NCBI RefSeq assembly: GCF_049680855.1
Contig: NZ_JBMPGS010000001.1
Location: forward strand, 1,054,001 to 1,118,000
Length of the DNA: 64,000 nucleotides
Direction: 5' to 3'
Source: Salinimicrobium sp049680855
GTDB lineage: Bacteria; Bacteroidota; Bacteroidia; Flavobacteriales; Flavobacteriaceae
Shown: in pieces, positions 7,839-16,139 of the stretch
How positions within the stretch are numbered: the stretch's first letter is position 1
Layout: each line of letters opens with the position of its first letter
Program-made: the position numbers and the translations under genes
Notes under the pieces: generated by a model
What the model saw: the letters and a program-made list of their open reading frames with translations, nothing else
Database searches by the model: none
Told to the model about the DNA's origin: nothing

Positions 7839-9140
7839 TTATAAAGTTTTGTCCATATAAACTTTTCCATCTTTCATTACGAATTTCACATTTTCAACAG
7901 ATTCTATAAAATTGTTTTCAATATTGCCTTGTATGGCAATGATGTCGGCAAATGCTCCCGGCTTTAAGACACCAATTTCATTGTCCATATTTAGATTTTT
8001 AGCTGATAGATAGGTGGCAGACTGAAGGATATTTAAGGGACTCATACCAGATTCATAATACGTTCTAAACATATCCTGAGAAGAAAGTCCACGAGAAACT
8101 CCTATATCTGGATAATTATCTGAACCCGCTACAATGGGTACACCCATTTCTATAGCTTTCATCAATCTTTCTTAGATATTAGACATATATCCATCAATCC
8201 AGGTTAGTTCGTCTGGGCTGGTACCAGCAATTTCATAATAACGATTCATGTAGCTTCGGCTATTTTCCGTAGGAACTAAAAAAACATTCTTTTCTGCCAT
8301 TAAATTTAGAGTAGAATCAGCTAAGAAAAAACCATGTTCAATACCATCTACTCCAGCTTTTATTGCATCCCATGCAGATTCATTTGTAATTGAATGTGCT
8401 GTAACCGTTAAACCATGTTTATGTGCGGTTTTTACAATGGCTTCCATTTCCGGCAAGGTTAATCTTGTATTGTTGGGTAGATTGTCTGCACAAAATTTAA
8501 TGAGGTCTACCCTCTGATTAATATGTTCACGAACTGCATTGATAGCATCTTCAGGATTTTTAATGATTCGATACTCTTCATCTATGATATCCTGATATTT
8601 TTCTTGTACCCCATAAATCTGGCCGCCAGGCCCAGACATAATTTTGCCAGCTGCAAAAATCCTGGGTCCTTGAATAGAACCTTCATTATTTGCATCTCGT
8701 AATGCCACATCCAAAAATTCCCCCGAATTCCCCAGATCTTTAATAGAGGTAATTCCAATATCAAGATAAGATTGAGCTCTTTTGGCACCTCTTAAAGTTC
8801 TCAATGCCTGGCTTTCTAAAACTAATGTGGTGATACTATGTTCTGCAAAATCATCTTGAGGTTCCTGATCGAATAATATATGCGTATGCGCATCAATAAA
8901 CCCTGGTAGAACAGTATAACTAGTTAAGTCAATAATTTTAGTATTATCGGGAATTTTAATATTGTCTCCAACATTAGAAATTTTATTTCCTTCTATATGA
9001 ATTATTTTATCTTTTAGAATAATATTTTGTTCACTGTCATAAAATGAACCGGCTTTTATGAATATTTCATTGCTTTGAGCCAATGAATCAGTAAATGAAA
9101 AAAATGAAATAAGTAAGACCAGGAAGAGTAACTTAGACAT
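7839..9140 (-). pseudogene. Exported amidohydrolase interrupted by one in-frame stop
   Basis: Two open stretches, 9140-8175 and 8169-7839 on the minus strand, are in the same frame and are separated only by TAA at 8174-8172. Read through, they give a 433-residue amidohydrolase of the imidazolonepropionase/Xaa-Pro dipeptidase type. The order is signal peptide, PGFIDAHTHILFD metal site, TVTAHSI and GIEHGFF histidines, then after the stop ERLMKAIEMGVPIVAGSDNY with the catalytic Asp, and a C-terminal GVLKPGAFADIIAI strand. A single base change (for example CAA or AGA to TAA) explains it. It is the only minus-strand gene between cassettes apart from transposases. The N-terminal product alone lacks the GSD site and should be inactive. 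Confidence 0.8.
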
Positions 9141-9254
9141 AGTAGTGAATAATGGTTCGAAAGATTCCCTTAATTCGTAAAATCAAGTGAAAAGTAGTTA
9201 AAGATAAAAAACTTTGTAAAACAAGGTTCAGCGCAAATAAGGAGTTAAGTCGAA

Positions 9255-9345
9255 ATATAGTATTTCTCGTAACAGGAAGAAAAATAACTAATCCGACTCG
9301 TCCGTGTCCTTACTCTCGCATTTTTCGATAAGCGTAATTTTAATA
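9255..9345. repeat. Cassette spacer fragment, family A
   Basis: 'aacaggaagaaaaat' and 'gactcgtccgtgtcc' with 'ttactc' and 'ttcgataagcgtaa' match the right two thirds of the family A spacers. The left arm is missing or diverged. The wider 9141-9470 stretch shows no gene. Confidence 0.55.
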
Positions 9346-9469
9346 TACTATTTTGCTTTTCTTTGAAAATATGCCACATGAAGTATATCATCCATCAATG
9401 GCAGCTATTTAATCAAAAATGGAGGTTCAACATTTTCTGCATAATAACTGTGTCCCCAATCAATAACAC

Positions 9470-9598
9470 TAATTGTAGAATACCTCTCAGAAATGGCATT
9501 TTTGACTATCTTTCAAAAGCAGTAACTGATTGAAATTTGCGTCTCCAACCATGACTTGCTTTAATTGGGGCGTTGTGCACCAATTGAGAAAACCCGAA
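9470..9598. repeat. Cassette spacer, family C, copy 3 (degraded right end)
   Basis: 'attgtagaatacctctcag', then GAAATGGCATTTTTGAC and TATCTTTC (9490-9514) and 'gcgtctcc' follow the family C order seen at 2945. The right arm reads TTGGGGCGTTGTGCACCAA. Confidence 0.5.
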
Positions 9599-9601
9599 AG
9601 A

Positions 9602-11119
9602 ATGAATAGACAGACGAAATTGGTGATCTTTGGTTTTTGCATCGTCAAATTAGCGTTACACGTAATTGCAGATAGCAATTCAGGGTTTCAAGGAGATGAA
9701 CTGCTTCATATAGAAACTGGAAATAACCTGGCATTTGGATTTATGGAGTTTCCGCCCATGATAAGTTTGCTGGCCTTTATCCAAAACCTGCTCCAGTCCA
9801 CCTCCGTTTTCGTACATCACATTTTTGCTCATATTGCTGCGATTCTTATTCTCATTTTTGTTTCTAAAATCACCATCGAATTAGGAGGAAAGACCAAAGC
9901 CGTTTTTTTGGTGCTATTGTGTATACTTATTGCCCCAGCCTTTGGGCGTTCGCAACAATTATTTCAACCCGTAGTTTTTAGCCAATTGTTTTGGGTCTTG
10001 AATTTCTTCTTTCTTACGAAATATGTTAAAACTCTCGACCAAAAATATTTATGGTTGCTGACATTTGGGGCTGCATTAGGATTTTTGACCAAATACGATG
10101 CTGTGTTTTTTATTTTTGGGCTTTCCTCTTTACTGCTTTTTAAATCCACAAGACAGGCATTAATAAAAAATCAATTCTGGTGGAACATAATTGGTTTTCT
10201 CCTTTTGATAAGCCCAAATGTGTTATGGCAAATCGTCAATGACTTTCCTGTTTTGAAAATGTTTGATAGGCTATATGAGACTCAGCTGGAAGTACAAACT
10301 CCTATAGAAGTTTTACAAGGTCTTCTTATGGCATTGAACCCTTTCACACTGCTCATAACTTTTCCAGCAATACTTTCAATGTTCCATCATTCAATGAAAG
10401 GCTATAGACCGTTAACCATATCAATTTTTTTATCGATCATCTTTTTAGCATGCAGTCAGGGAAAAGGATACTATTTCTATCCTATTGTACTAACAATTTT
10501 ACCATTTGGAGGGGTTTTTTGGGAGCACATCATTCTACCAAAAAGGAAATGGTTGTTTTATCCAATCGGGATCTTGCTTTTATGCGGCGTTCCTTTAATT
10601 TCCTTTGGAATGCCTGTTTTTACGTTGGAAAGTTATTTGAAACACGATTATCCCTATGAAAATAGAGAAGTTGTAAAGGGTGGACAATTCAATATCAGGT
10701 TTGATGAAAGATATTCAGAAGAGAAATGGGCTATTACAATGAAGGAATTAAAAACTGTTTATGACAGCCTTCCAAAATCAGAAAAAGACAACACCCTTAT
10801 TTGGGGAAAACATTATGCACAGGCAGGAGCAGTTAATTTGCTAAAAGACCGGTATGAGTTGCCAAAGGCATTTTCATTGCACGGAAGTTTCTACAATTGG
10901 ATGCCAGAAGGAAAGATGCCAGAAACTACCATATGCCTGGGATACAATGTGGGTGACTTCTTTTATGAATATTTTGCCGAAGTAATTAAAGTGAAGACTA
11001 TTTATAATCCATATTCGCAGAATGAAGAAGAATTGCACCAGCACATATACATATGTAAAGGGCCTAAATACACATTTGATGAACTAAAAGAATTATTTGA
11101 ATACAGAATATTTGAATAA
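9602..11119 (+). CDS. GT39/ArnT-like membrane glycosyltransferase
   Basis: The protein has 505 residues from ATG 9602; upstream frame belongs to the spacer. It has about eight to ten hydrophobic segments. The first extracytoplasmic loop holds QGDELLHIETG, matching the acidic DE motif of the GT-C fold PMT/ArnT enzymes that move a sugar from a polyprenyl phosphate donor, and FLTKYDAVFF lies in a later helix. The C-terminal 150 residues are a soluble domain (NTLIWGKHYAQAGAVNLLKD). Acceptor and sugar are unknown; glycosylation of surface lipid or protein is the usual role. It is a solitary, large cassette-like gene behind a family C spacer. Confidence 0.8.
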   Translation: MNRQTKLVIFGFCIVKLALHVIADSNSGFQGDELLHIETGNNLAFGFMEFPPMISLLAFIQNLLQSTSVFVHHIFAHIAAILILIFVSKITIELGGKTKAVFLVLLCILIAPAFGRSQQLFQPVVFSQLFWVLNFFFLTKYVKTLDQKYLWLLTFGAALGFLTKYDAVFFIFGLSSLLLFKSTRQALIKNQFWWNIIGFLLLISPNVLWQIVNDFPVLKMFDRLYETQLEVQTPIEVLQGLLMALNPFTLLITFPAILSMFHHSMKGYRPLTISIFLSIIFLACSQGKGYYFYPIVLTILPFGGVFWEHIILPKRKWLFYPIGILLLCGVPLISFGMPVFTLESYLKHDYPYENREVVKGGQFNIRFDERYSEEKWAITMKELKTVYDSLPKSEKDNTLIWGKHYAQAGAVNLLKDRYELPKAFSLHGSFYNWMPEGKMPETTICLGYNVGDFFYEYFAEVIKVKTIYNPYSQNEEELHQHIYICKGPKYTFDELKELFEYRIFE

Positions 11120-11225
11120 ATAAAGCACAATATAAAGAACAGTATAAAAAGGAATTATGGAGTTTTGAAATTCTGTCCTTCATCGTCCTTTTTTTCTTCC
11201 TCCTGCGCAAAGGCTGCGGGAGAGG

Positions 11226-11366
11226 ATGTTACAAGAAGTAATGCCTGCAAATGATTACCTGCCAACACTTTTAATGATTATTATTGCTGAAGTTGTGGGT
11301 TTGGTAATGGGTAGAAAAACTTTTGACTTCAGAATGCTATTTTGCAGGAAATTATCCTATTTTTAA
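11226..11366 (+). pseudogene. Possible remnant of a DHFR/RibD-like reductase
   Basis: A 46-codon frame contains VVGLVMGRKTFDF, which fits the VMGRKTFE-type motif of the RibD C-terminal/DHFR-like family. Just downstream another frame reads FAGNYPIFNP, where AGYWP-like sequence is expected. This suggests a decayed, frameshifted gene. The rest of 11120-11546 has no other coding sequence that I can support. Confidence 0.35.
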
Positions 11367-11459
11367 CCCATCCCTACAACTTTATTGGAAACTGTTTATT
11401 CCGGTGTGAGAGATATAATTGTACCAGTACGTTTATATTAGAAAATTTTTAAATAACTG

Positions 11460-11500
11460 TAATAGGTGCAGTTATAGATAAGTTGGCAACAAGCTAAAAA
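11460..11500. repeat. Cassette spacer right-end fragment
   Basis: AGTTATAGATAAGTTGGCAA followed by CAAGCT and an A-run. The TTGGCAACAAGCT end is the same as at 3037-3050. Confidence 0.4.
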
Positions 11501-11546
11501 AAACATTCATAAATATGTCATACATTTGTTATATAATTAATTTCAC

Positions 11547-12494
11547 TTGAAAGAAAATATTATTGAATATGATATTACTTTAAAAAGTGACCTTCAGGAA
11601 AAAGGCACTATAGATTTGGATAGGATTGCTTTTCTAGCCAATAGCATCTCTAATATTGCAAAAGGAGCATTACAAATAAGACTTGCTGGAATTTCTAATA
11701 AACAAGGTAAAAAACCTAGTTTTCTAGATAAGGCTCTGAACATCAGATTAAAAGGAATTAAGGAAAGTAGTACTTTACTAGAACTAGAGTCTACAACTTT
11801 CGCTAGTTCAATCAGATCCATCCAAGTTAATGCGTTTCAACCAGAAATTGCAGCCGAATTACCTACTCAAACTCCTATGTCTTTATTTATGCTTTCATTT
11901 CAGGAAGCTTTAAATGATGATGATTTTGAAAAAAATTTATTAGATAAAGCTCTTGTAAAAAATCTAAAAGAGCTAAAGTCGTTTTTCCGTTCGAACAAGG
12001 AAGAATTAATTTTTTCTAATAGAGGTTCTCTACCAGAATTACATTTAAAAAAGTCAGATTTCAGCAAAATAAAGGAGCTTGAGGATGCGATACCTGAGCC
12101 TCAAAATGTTGTTATTAATGGCATTATTGACATTTTGGAACATAGCAAGTCCAAGATTACAGTAAAAACAGACCAAGGAAATTTACTTGGAAACTTTAAG
12201 AGTGACTTACAACAGGAAGCTCTAAAAGATTTTTGGGGAAAAGAAGCCACCATTTATGGGATCGGACATTTCAAACCCAACGGTAAATTGTCCTATGTAG
12301 AAATTGAAAGAATTTTCGAGTCTTCCCAAGAAGATAAATATTTTTCTAAAATTCCTTTTTCTGAGAATACTATTCTGCAAGTACAAAAACAAACTACAAA
12401 ACGGCAAACTAAGAATTGGATGAATGAAATCGCAGGCAAATGGCCTGGCGATGAATCCGATGAGGAGTTTGAAAAATTGCTAAAAGAATTATAG
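11547..12494 (+). CDS. Hypothetical protein paired with a PIN-domain protein
   Basis: The protein has 315 residues, with TTG at 11547 as the only start that keeps the conserved-looking N-terminus (KENIIEYDITLKSDLQEKGT). I do not recognise the family. It looks soluble: a helical N-terminal half rich in Leu/Ile, then a small beta-barrel-like stretch (NVVINGIIDILEHSKSKITV ... GNLLGNF, EATIYGIGHFKPNGKLSYVE). That stretch resembles an OB- or SH3-like fold able to bind nucleic acid or the partner. The stop codon is directly followed by the ATG of the PIN gene with no gap, so the two are translationally linked. By position it is the candidate antitoxin or adaptor of the pair, although it is much larger than usual VapB antitoxins. 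Confidence 0.65.
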   Translation: MKENIIEYDITLKSDLQEKGTIDLDRIAFLANSISNIAKGALQIRLAGISNKQGKKPSFLDKALNIRLKGIKESSTLLELESTTFASSIRSIQVNAFQPEIAAELPTQTPMSLFMLSFQEALNDDDFEKNLLDKALVKNLKELKSFFRSNKEELIFSNRGSLPELHLKKSDFSKIKELEDAIPEPQNVVINGIIDILEHSKSKITVKTDQGNLLGNFKSDLQQEALKDFWGKEATIYGIGHFKPNGKLSYVEIERIFESSQEDKYFSKIPFSENTILQVQKQTTKRQTKNWMNEIAGKWPGDESDEEFEKLLKEL

Positions 12495-12950
12495 ATGAAG
12501 TACCTAGTTTTAGATACTTGTGCTATAATTCATATAATTAGAGGGAGTAAGACCGGTAAAAAATGCCTCGATTGGATTAATTCTTTAAATCCTCAACCGA
12601 TCCAAGTGATTTCTGTGGTTACTAAAGCGGAACTACAAACTTTTGCAGTTATTGCCGGATGGCAGTCAAATAAAATCAAATTCTTAGATAAATTTTTAAA
12701 GGGGGTAACGTATGTCAATATAACACATACTGATAAAGATTTATTAGAAAATTATAAGTTGATTGACTGTTACAGCAAAAACAAAATTCCTGATCTTAAT
12801 GGCGATTACAAACAGGGCTCCCATAATAATATGGGAAAAAATGATATTTGGATAGGTACCACTGCTATGACTTTAAATGCTACCCTTCTGACTGCCGACA
12901 GAGATTTTGAACATTTAGATGGAAAAATTTTAAATGTTCAAATGTTTTAG
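12495..12950 (+). CDS. PIN-domain ribonuclease, VapC-like toxin candidate
   Basis: The protein has 151 residues. The PIN-fold acidic quartet is visible: Asp7 (LVLDTCAIIH), Glu46 (VTKAELQ), Asp about 117 (GKNDIWIG) and Asp about 135 (LLTADRDFEHL). PIN proteins of this size are Mg-dependent ribonucleases, mostly toxins that cut tRNA or rRNA. It starts immediately after the stop of the 315-residue partner. A spacer-like end (CAGTTGCCAACA) follows, then the IS110 element. Toxin-antitoxin units are typical cargo of cassette arrays, where they stabilise the array. The PIN call is strong and the toxin role is inference. Confidence 0.85.
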   Translation: MKYLVLDTCAIIHIIRGSKTGKKCLDWINSLNPQPIQVISVVTKAELQTFAVIAGWQSNKIKFLDKFLKGVTYVNITHTDKDLLENYKLIDCYSKNKIPDLNGDYKQGSHNNMGKNDIWIGTTAMTLNATLLTADRDFEHLDGKILNVQMF

Positions 12951-12997
12951 TGCACAAGCCAGTTGCCAACAAAGAACTGAGTTAAAAAACAAGTTCT

Positions 12998-13963
12998 CTA
13001 GGCTAATTTCGAAACAAAATTTTCCTCATAAGGCAGACCTGATTTAGCGATAGCAAATGCCTGTTTCAGTAGCTTGTTACATACAGCGATAAGAGCTAAC
13101 TTTTTACTTTTCCCTTTTACTATGATCCGCTCATAGATCTCTCTACAGGCTTTGTTGTGTTTACAAGCCGAAAAACTACACATGAATAGCAGATTTCTAA
13201 GCTTTGCGTTACCCATTTTGGTTATTCGACTTCGACCTCTCACGCTAGTACCTGATTCTCGCAAGGAGGGCGTGATCCCGGTGTAGCTGCAAAGTTGTCT
13301 GGCATTTTCAAAGTTGGAAAATCCGTCGGTTAAAACAATCAACATAATCGCGGTCTTACTGCCCATCCCGGGAATACTTTTCAGAAGGGTTAATTGTTTT
13401 TGTTGCTCTTCCTTTACGATCTCCGTCAGACGGTCCTCCAGGATCTGGATTTCTTTCTGGACTGCTTTTAGAGAACGATTTAAAGAATGATATACTGTTT
13501 TAGATGGTTTGCCCAGGGTTTTCTCTCCGTGCAGCTTATTCTTTAAGGCAGTGCTTTGTTTTAAGTAGATATCGATCAGGCGCATGAGCTGTAAACATTC
13601 CGCCTGGTTTTTATCTCTTGCAGTATATAATGGGACTTCATTTACAGAGGCATAATCACAAATGGCTTTTGCATCAGACTTATCTGTTTTTATCCTGGAA
13701 AGTCTCATTTGGATAAACCTTTTAACTGACAATGGATTTACTACAGAGACCTTTACGCTTTGCTCATACAGGAACTGAGCCAACCGGTAGTGATAATATC
13801 CTGTAGCTTCCATCACTACCAAGGCATCGGCAGGAAGAGTTTTTAGAAAGGTTTTGAACTCGCCGCCATCGTTCTTGAATTGGGAATGGTTTTCGTTAGA
13901 GTCCACAACATCAAATACGTTCTTACTGATGTCTACTCCATAAATTTGGTTACATTTATTCAT
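12998..13963 (-). CDS. IS110-family transposase (DEDD recombinase)
   Basis: The protein has 321 residues. The N-terminal RuvC-like DEDD domain is seen as YGVDISKNVFDV, VVMEATGYYHYRLA and RIKTDKSDAKAI. The C-terminal Tnp20 domain has LLKSIPGMGSKTAIMLI and the serine-containing RQLCSYTGITPSLRESGTSV segment used as nucleophile in this family. IS110 enzymes recombine target and donor DNA guided by a bridge RNA made from the element's non-coding end. The length is full for the family and no frameshift is seen, so it may be active. It lies opposite to the cassette genes. Confidence 0.95.
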   Translation of the reverse strand: MNKCNQIYGVDISKNVFDVVDSNENHSQFKNDGGEFKTFLKTLPADALVVMEATGYYHYRLAQFLYEQSVKVSVVNPLSVKRFIQMRLSRIKTDKSDAKAICDYASVNEVPLYTARDKNQAECLQLMRLIDIYLKQSTALKNKLHGEKTLGKPSKTVYHSLNRSLKAVQKEIQILEDRLTEIVKEEQQKQLTLLKSIPGMGSKTAIMLIVLTDGFSNFENARQLCSYTGITPSLRESGTSVRGRSRITKMGNAKLRNLLFMCSFSACKHNKACREIYERIIVKGKSKKLALIAVCNKLLKQAFAIAKSGLPYEENFVSKLA

Positions 13964-13974
13964 AGAAATGAGAT

Positions 13975-14150
13975 TACGAAAGGACGCCTACTTTGCTTTC
14001 AACAACTTAAAAACGAGATCCAGGTCTCATAGAACTGAACGAAATTGAAGTAGAAAAGAGAGGGGATTTTCAATGTTGACGGAATCTCCAGGTTCCCACG
14101 AATAACATAACCTTACTCCTCTCTTTTGTTCTTTCTGATTAGTACTTAAA
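13975..14150 (-). ncRNA. Candidate bridge RNA of the IS110 element
   Basis: The leader upstream of the transposase start is non-coding and structured on the minus strand. AAAAGAGAGG and CCTCTCTTTT form a strong stem closing a loop of about 55 nt, and a second small hairpin (GAGACCTGGATCTC) lies nearer the start codon. Position and size fit the bridge RNAs of IS621-like elements. Boundaries and the binding loops are not resolved. This is inference from family knowledge plus visible structure. Confidence 0.5.
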
Positions 14151-14169
14151 AGTTAGGAAATCAAACTTA

Positions 14170-14305
14170 AGATGAATAACACAAATTGCGGAATACTGGT
14201 CAAAAATGACATTTTTGTCTACCAGTAAAAATAAGGCTTAACGGAAAGTTCGCTCCGTCCATCCCGCAACTTGCGTTATTCGGGACAGTGCCAGTAATTT
14301 GACAA
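14170..14305. repeat. Cassette spacer, family C, copy 4
   Basis: 'aattgcggaatactggt', the palindrome CAAAAATGACATTTTTGTC with TACCAGT (14201-14226), 'aaggcttaacggaaag', and the right arm CAACTTGCGTTATTCGGGAC. The left GCGGAATAC and right GTTATTCGG are complementary arms. Confidence 0.7.
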
Positions 14306-14315
14306 AACACAAAAA

Positions 14316-15029
14316 ATGAAAGCAAAACAAACATCAATTTATGGGAAAGTCCCAAAATGGATTTTTTTAGTTTTTATCTCATACAATTTGACATCTTGCT
14401 TTTTAGGATTTTATGATGATGATGACCCAGTTATTGTTGGTAGAGACAACACCTATAAAGGTATTGTTGTTGACACAAACGAGAATCCTTTAGTTGGAAA
14501 AACTGTAATACTGAAAAGTGATTTTGAACAGACTATAGGTGAATTTATCACTGATGAAAATAGTCATTTCCAAGGTGTTGGTGATATTTATAATACCGGT
14601 CTCCAAATTGAAATTAAAAATGAAGAAGATTTTCCTCATGTAGACTTTAATTTTGTGCAATTTGAATTCCGCTATACAGAATATCCATCGGAACAAATAA
14701 TAGAAATTCCGCCATTAGTGTATACGCCTATTTCATTCTTCTCAATTGATATTACTAACAATACTGGAGAAAATTATGTTGCTGAATACCAATATATAGA
14801 AGGTGTATGTAATAGGAATTTTGAAGATAATATTGAAATATATTCTCGATGTTATGAGGATAAAACTCGAATTTTTAATCTTACTTCTGCTACAGGACCT
14901 TTCAGAAGAAGTGTTTTCGCAGTAAGAGGTTCAACTATTTCCGTCACTCTAACTAATAACATAAGTACTTTAACAGAAACCTATCTTATTGATGAGATTA
15001 ACCAAGAAGAAACAATTGTATTCGAATAA
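14316..15029 (+). CDS. Hypothetical lipoprotein with carboxypeptidase-regulatory-like domain
   Basis: The protein has 237 residues. A long N-terminal signal ends at LTSCF, so Cys28 or so is the probable lipidated residue, followed by a DDDD run. Residues about 45-100 (YKGIVVDTNENPLVGKTVIL ... TDENSHFQGVG) match the pattern of a carboxypeptidase D regulatory-like (Ig-type) domain, which is common in Bacteroidota surface proteins. The C-terminal part is beta-rich and unassigned. It is a solitary cassette behind a family C spacer, in the + direction like the others. Confidence 0.65.
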   Translation: MKAKQTSIYGKVPKWIFLVFISYNLTSCFLGFYDDDDPVIVGRDNTYKGIVVDTNENPLVGKTVILKSDFEQTIGEFITDENSHFQGVGDIYNTGLQIEIKNEEDFPHVDFNFVQFEFRYTEYPSEQIIEIPPLVYTPISFFSIDITNNTGENYVAEYQYIEGVCNRNFEDNIEIYSRCYEDKTRIFNLTSATGPFRRSVFAVRGSTISVTLTNNISTLTETYLIDEINQEETIVFE

Positions 15030-15061
15030 AAATTGAAAAACAGAAATTAAATAAAACAAAA

Positions 15062-15182
15062 AACTACTGGCAACACTATATGAAAAAAATGCTTAACCAG
15101 GTCTCGATTCGAAACTCCGTGCTCGCTTGCAACGCCTGATTATCCTGCGGACAATCACACTCGCCAGTTCACAGAGTTTTCA
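15062..15182. repeat. Cassette spacer, family B, copy 2
   Basis: It shares 'gaaactccgtgctcgc', 'ttgcaacgcctgatt', 'tgcggacaatca' and 'ctcgccag' with the spacer at 5985. It begins ACTGGCAACACTATATGAA. Confidence 0.6.
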
Positions 15183-15234
15183 TTCTGGAAGCTACAGTGC
15201 CATAGGTGCGGTAAACGAGCAAACTTTCTAACCT

Positions 15235-15333
15235 ATGTACCTTAACGAACAGCTGCAGGAAAAGTTTGTTAGATTTAAAAACGAGAAATTTATCCTAATT
15301 TCTCTAAGTTTTGTTTTAGCTTTATTACTGTGA
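15235..15333 (+). CDS. Possible 32-residue membrane peptide
   Basis: ATG at 15235 opens MYLNEQLQEKFVRFKNEKF followed by a hydrophobic tail (ILISLSFVLALLL) and TGA. It could be a tail-anchored microprotein or the start of a decayed gene. A stem-loop (15309-15359, TTTGTTTTA ... TAAAACAAA) overlaps its end and precedes the VOC gene. There is no family match. Confidence 0.3.
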   Translation: MYLNEQLQEKFVRFKNEKFILISLSFVLALLL

Positions 15334-15397
15334 TTTCATTCACAAAGTGATAAAACAAAGAGGAGGAATAACATTAAATGAATAAAAGATAAAGAAT

Positions 15398-15769
15398 ATG
15401 AAATTAGGTGCCTTTTCAATAAGTCTAAGTGTGAAAGACATAAAAGCTTCAAAACAATTTTACGAAAATTTAGGTTTTACAGTTCTTGGAGGTGGTTTAG
15501 ATAAAAACTATTTAATTATGAAAAACGAAAATTCTCTCATAGGACTTTTTCAAGGAATGTTTGATAAAAATATTCTGACCTTTAATCCCGGATGGGATGA
15601 AAATGGAGACAATGTAGAAAGTTTCAATGATATACGAGAAATTCAGGAGGAACTTAAAAATAAAGGAATACCAATAGAAAATGAAGTTGACAAAAACTCC
15701 TCTGGCCCTGCAAGTTTCGTGGTAACTGATCCTGATGGAAATGTAATTTTGATTGATCAGCATCGATAA
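15398..15769 (+). CDS. VOC family (glyoxalase/bleomycin-resistance-like) protein
   Basis: The protein has 123 residues. Two beta-alpha-beta-beta-beta modules are visible: FSISLSVKDIKASKQFYENL with GFTV, and the C-terminal SFVVTDPDGNVILIDQH. The first module has the FYENLGF motif and the second the DPDGN(V/L)I motif of the vicinal oxygen chelate superfamily. Members are metal-dependent isomerases, dioxygenases or drug-binding proteins, and the substrate here is unknown. It is the last clear cassette gene. A run of AGGAGG lies about 35 nt upstream. Confidence 0.85.
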   Translation: MKLGAFSISLSVKDIKASKQFYENLGFTVLGGGLDKNYLIMKNENSLIGLFQGMFDKNILTFNPGWDENGDNVESFNDIREIQEELKNKGIPIENEVDKNSSGPASFVVTDPDGNVILIDQHR

Positions 15770-16139
15770 AAATTCTTTTTAAAAATTTCACTATTAGTGA
15801 TATTATAATTCTGCCAACAGGTAAGAACGAATGATCTCAATTGACGACATCGTTAAATTAACCAACAAACCAAACCTAAATTAAAAATGCCGCGTTCTCT
15901 GATCCCGCAGCATCTGTTCTTGGAAACATGGGTACGCAACATAAGACAACCTACAAATCACTGCCTAAAATCCATTGTCACTAATTTACCTAACCTATAT
16001 CGGAAATGCTGAATTTTAGAGAAAAGAACTAATTTAGTGTCCAATGCACAACTATAATTTTTATTAGTTCTTTATTATAAACTCAACTGAGGCGATCAAA
16101 ATTAAATTATAAATTATTCAGTTTCAGTTTCACATAAGA
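15770..16139. other. Non-coding stretch at the edge of the cassette region
   Basis: A spacer-like TCTGCCAACAGG occurs near 15811 and a GC-richer block (CCGCGTTCTCTGATCCCGCAG) lies near 15890, but no full spacer or gene can be supported. The stretch marks the change from AT-rich cassette DNA to regular chromosome. Confidence 0.35.

Larger units (their letters stand above)
12955..14155 (-). mobile_element. IS110-family insertion sequence (ends approximate)
   Basis: A complete-looking IS110-type transposase is preceded by about 190 nt of non-coding leader and followed by only a few tens of nt. That asymmetry is usual for the IS110 group, which lacks terminal inverted repeats and long target duplications, so the exact ends cannot be read by eye. 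It splits a cassette spacer: a TTGCCAACA end lies to its left and a family C spacer body to its right. Confidence 0.75.

Noticed and set aside
8166..8175. Programmed frameshift in the amidohydrolase
   Set aside because: Both halves are in the same frame, separated by one TAA codon, so it is a nonsense change and not a frameshift.
478..15182. Classic integron attC sites
   Set aside because: The spacer ends (GTTAGCT, GTTGCCA, AGCTAAC) do not meet the GTTRRRY/RYYYAAC core boxes, and no integrase is in view. I keep only the looser cassette-like claim.
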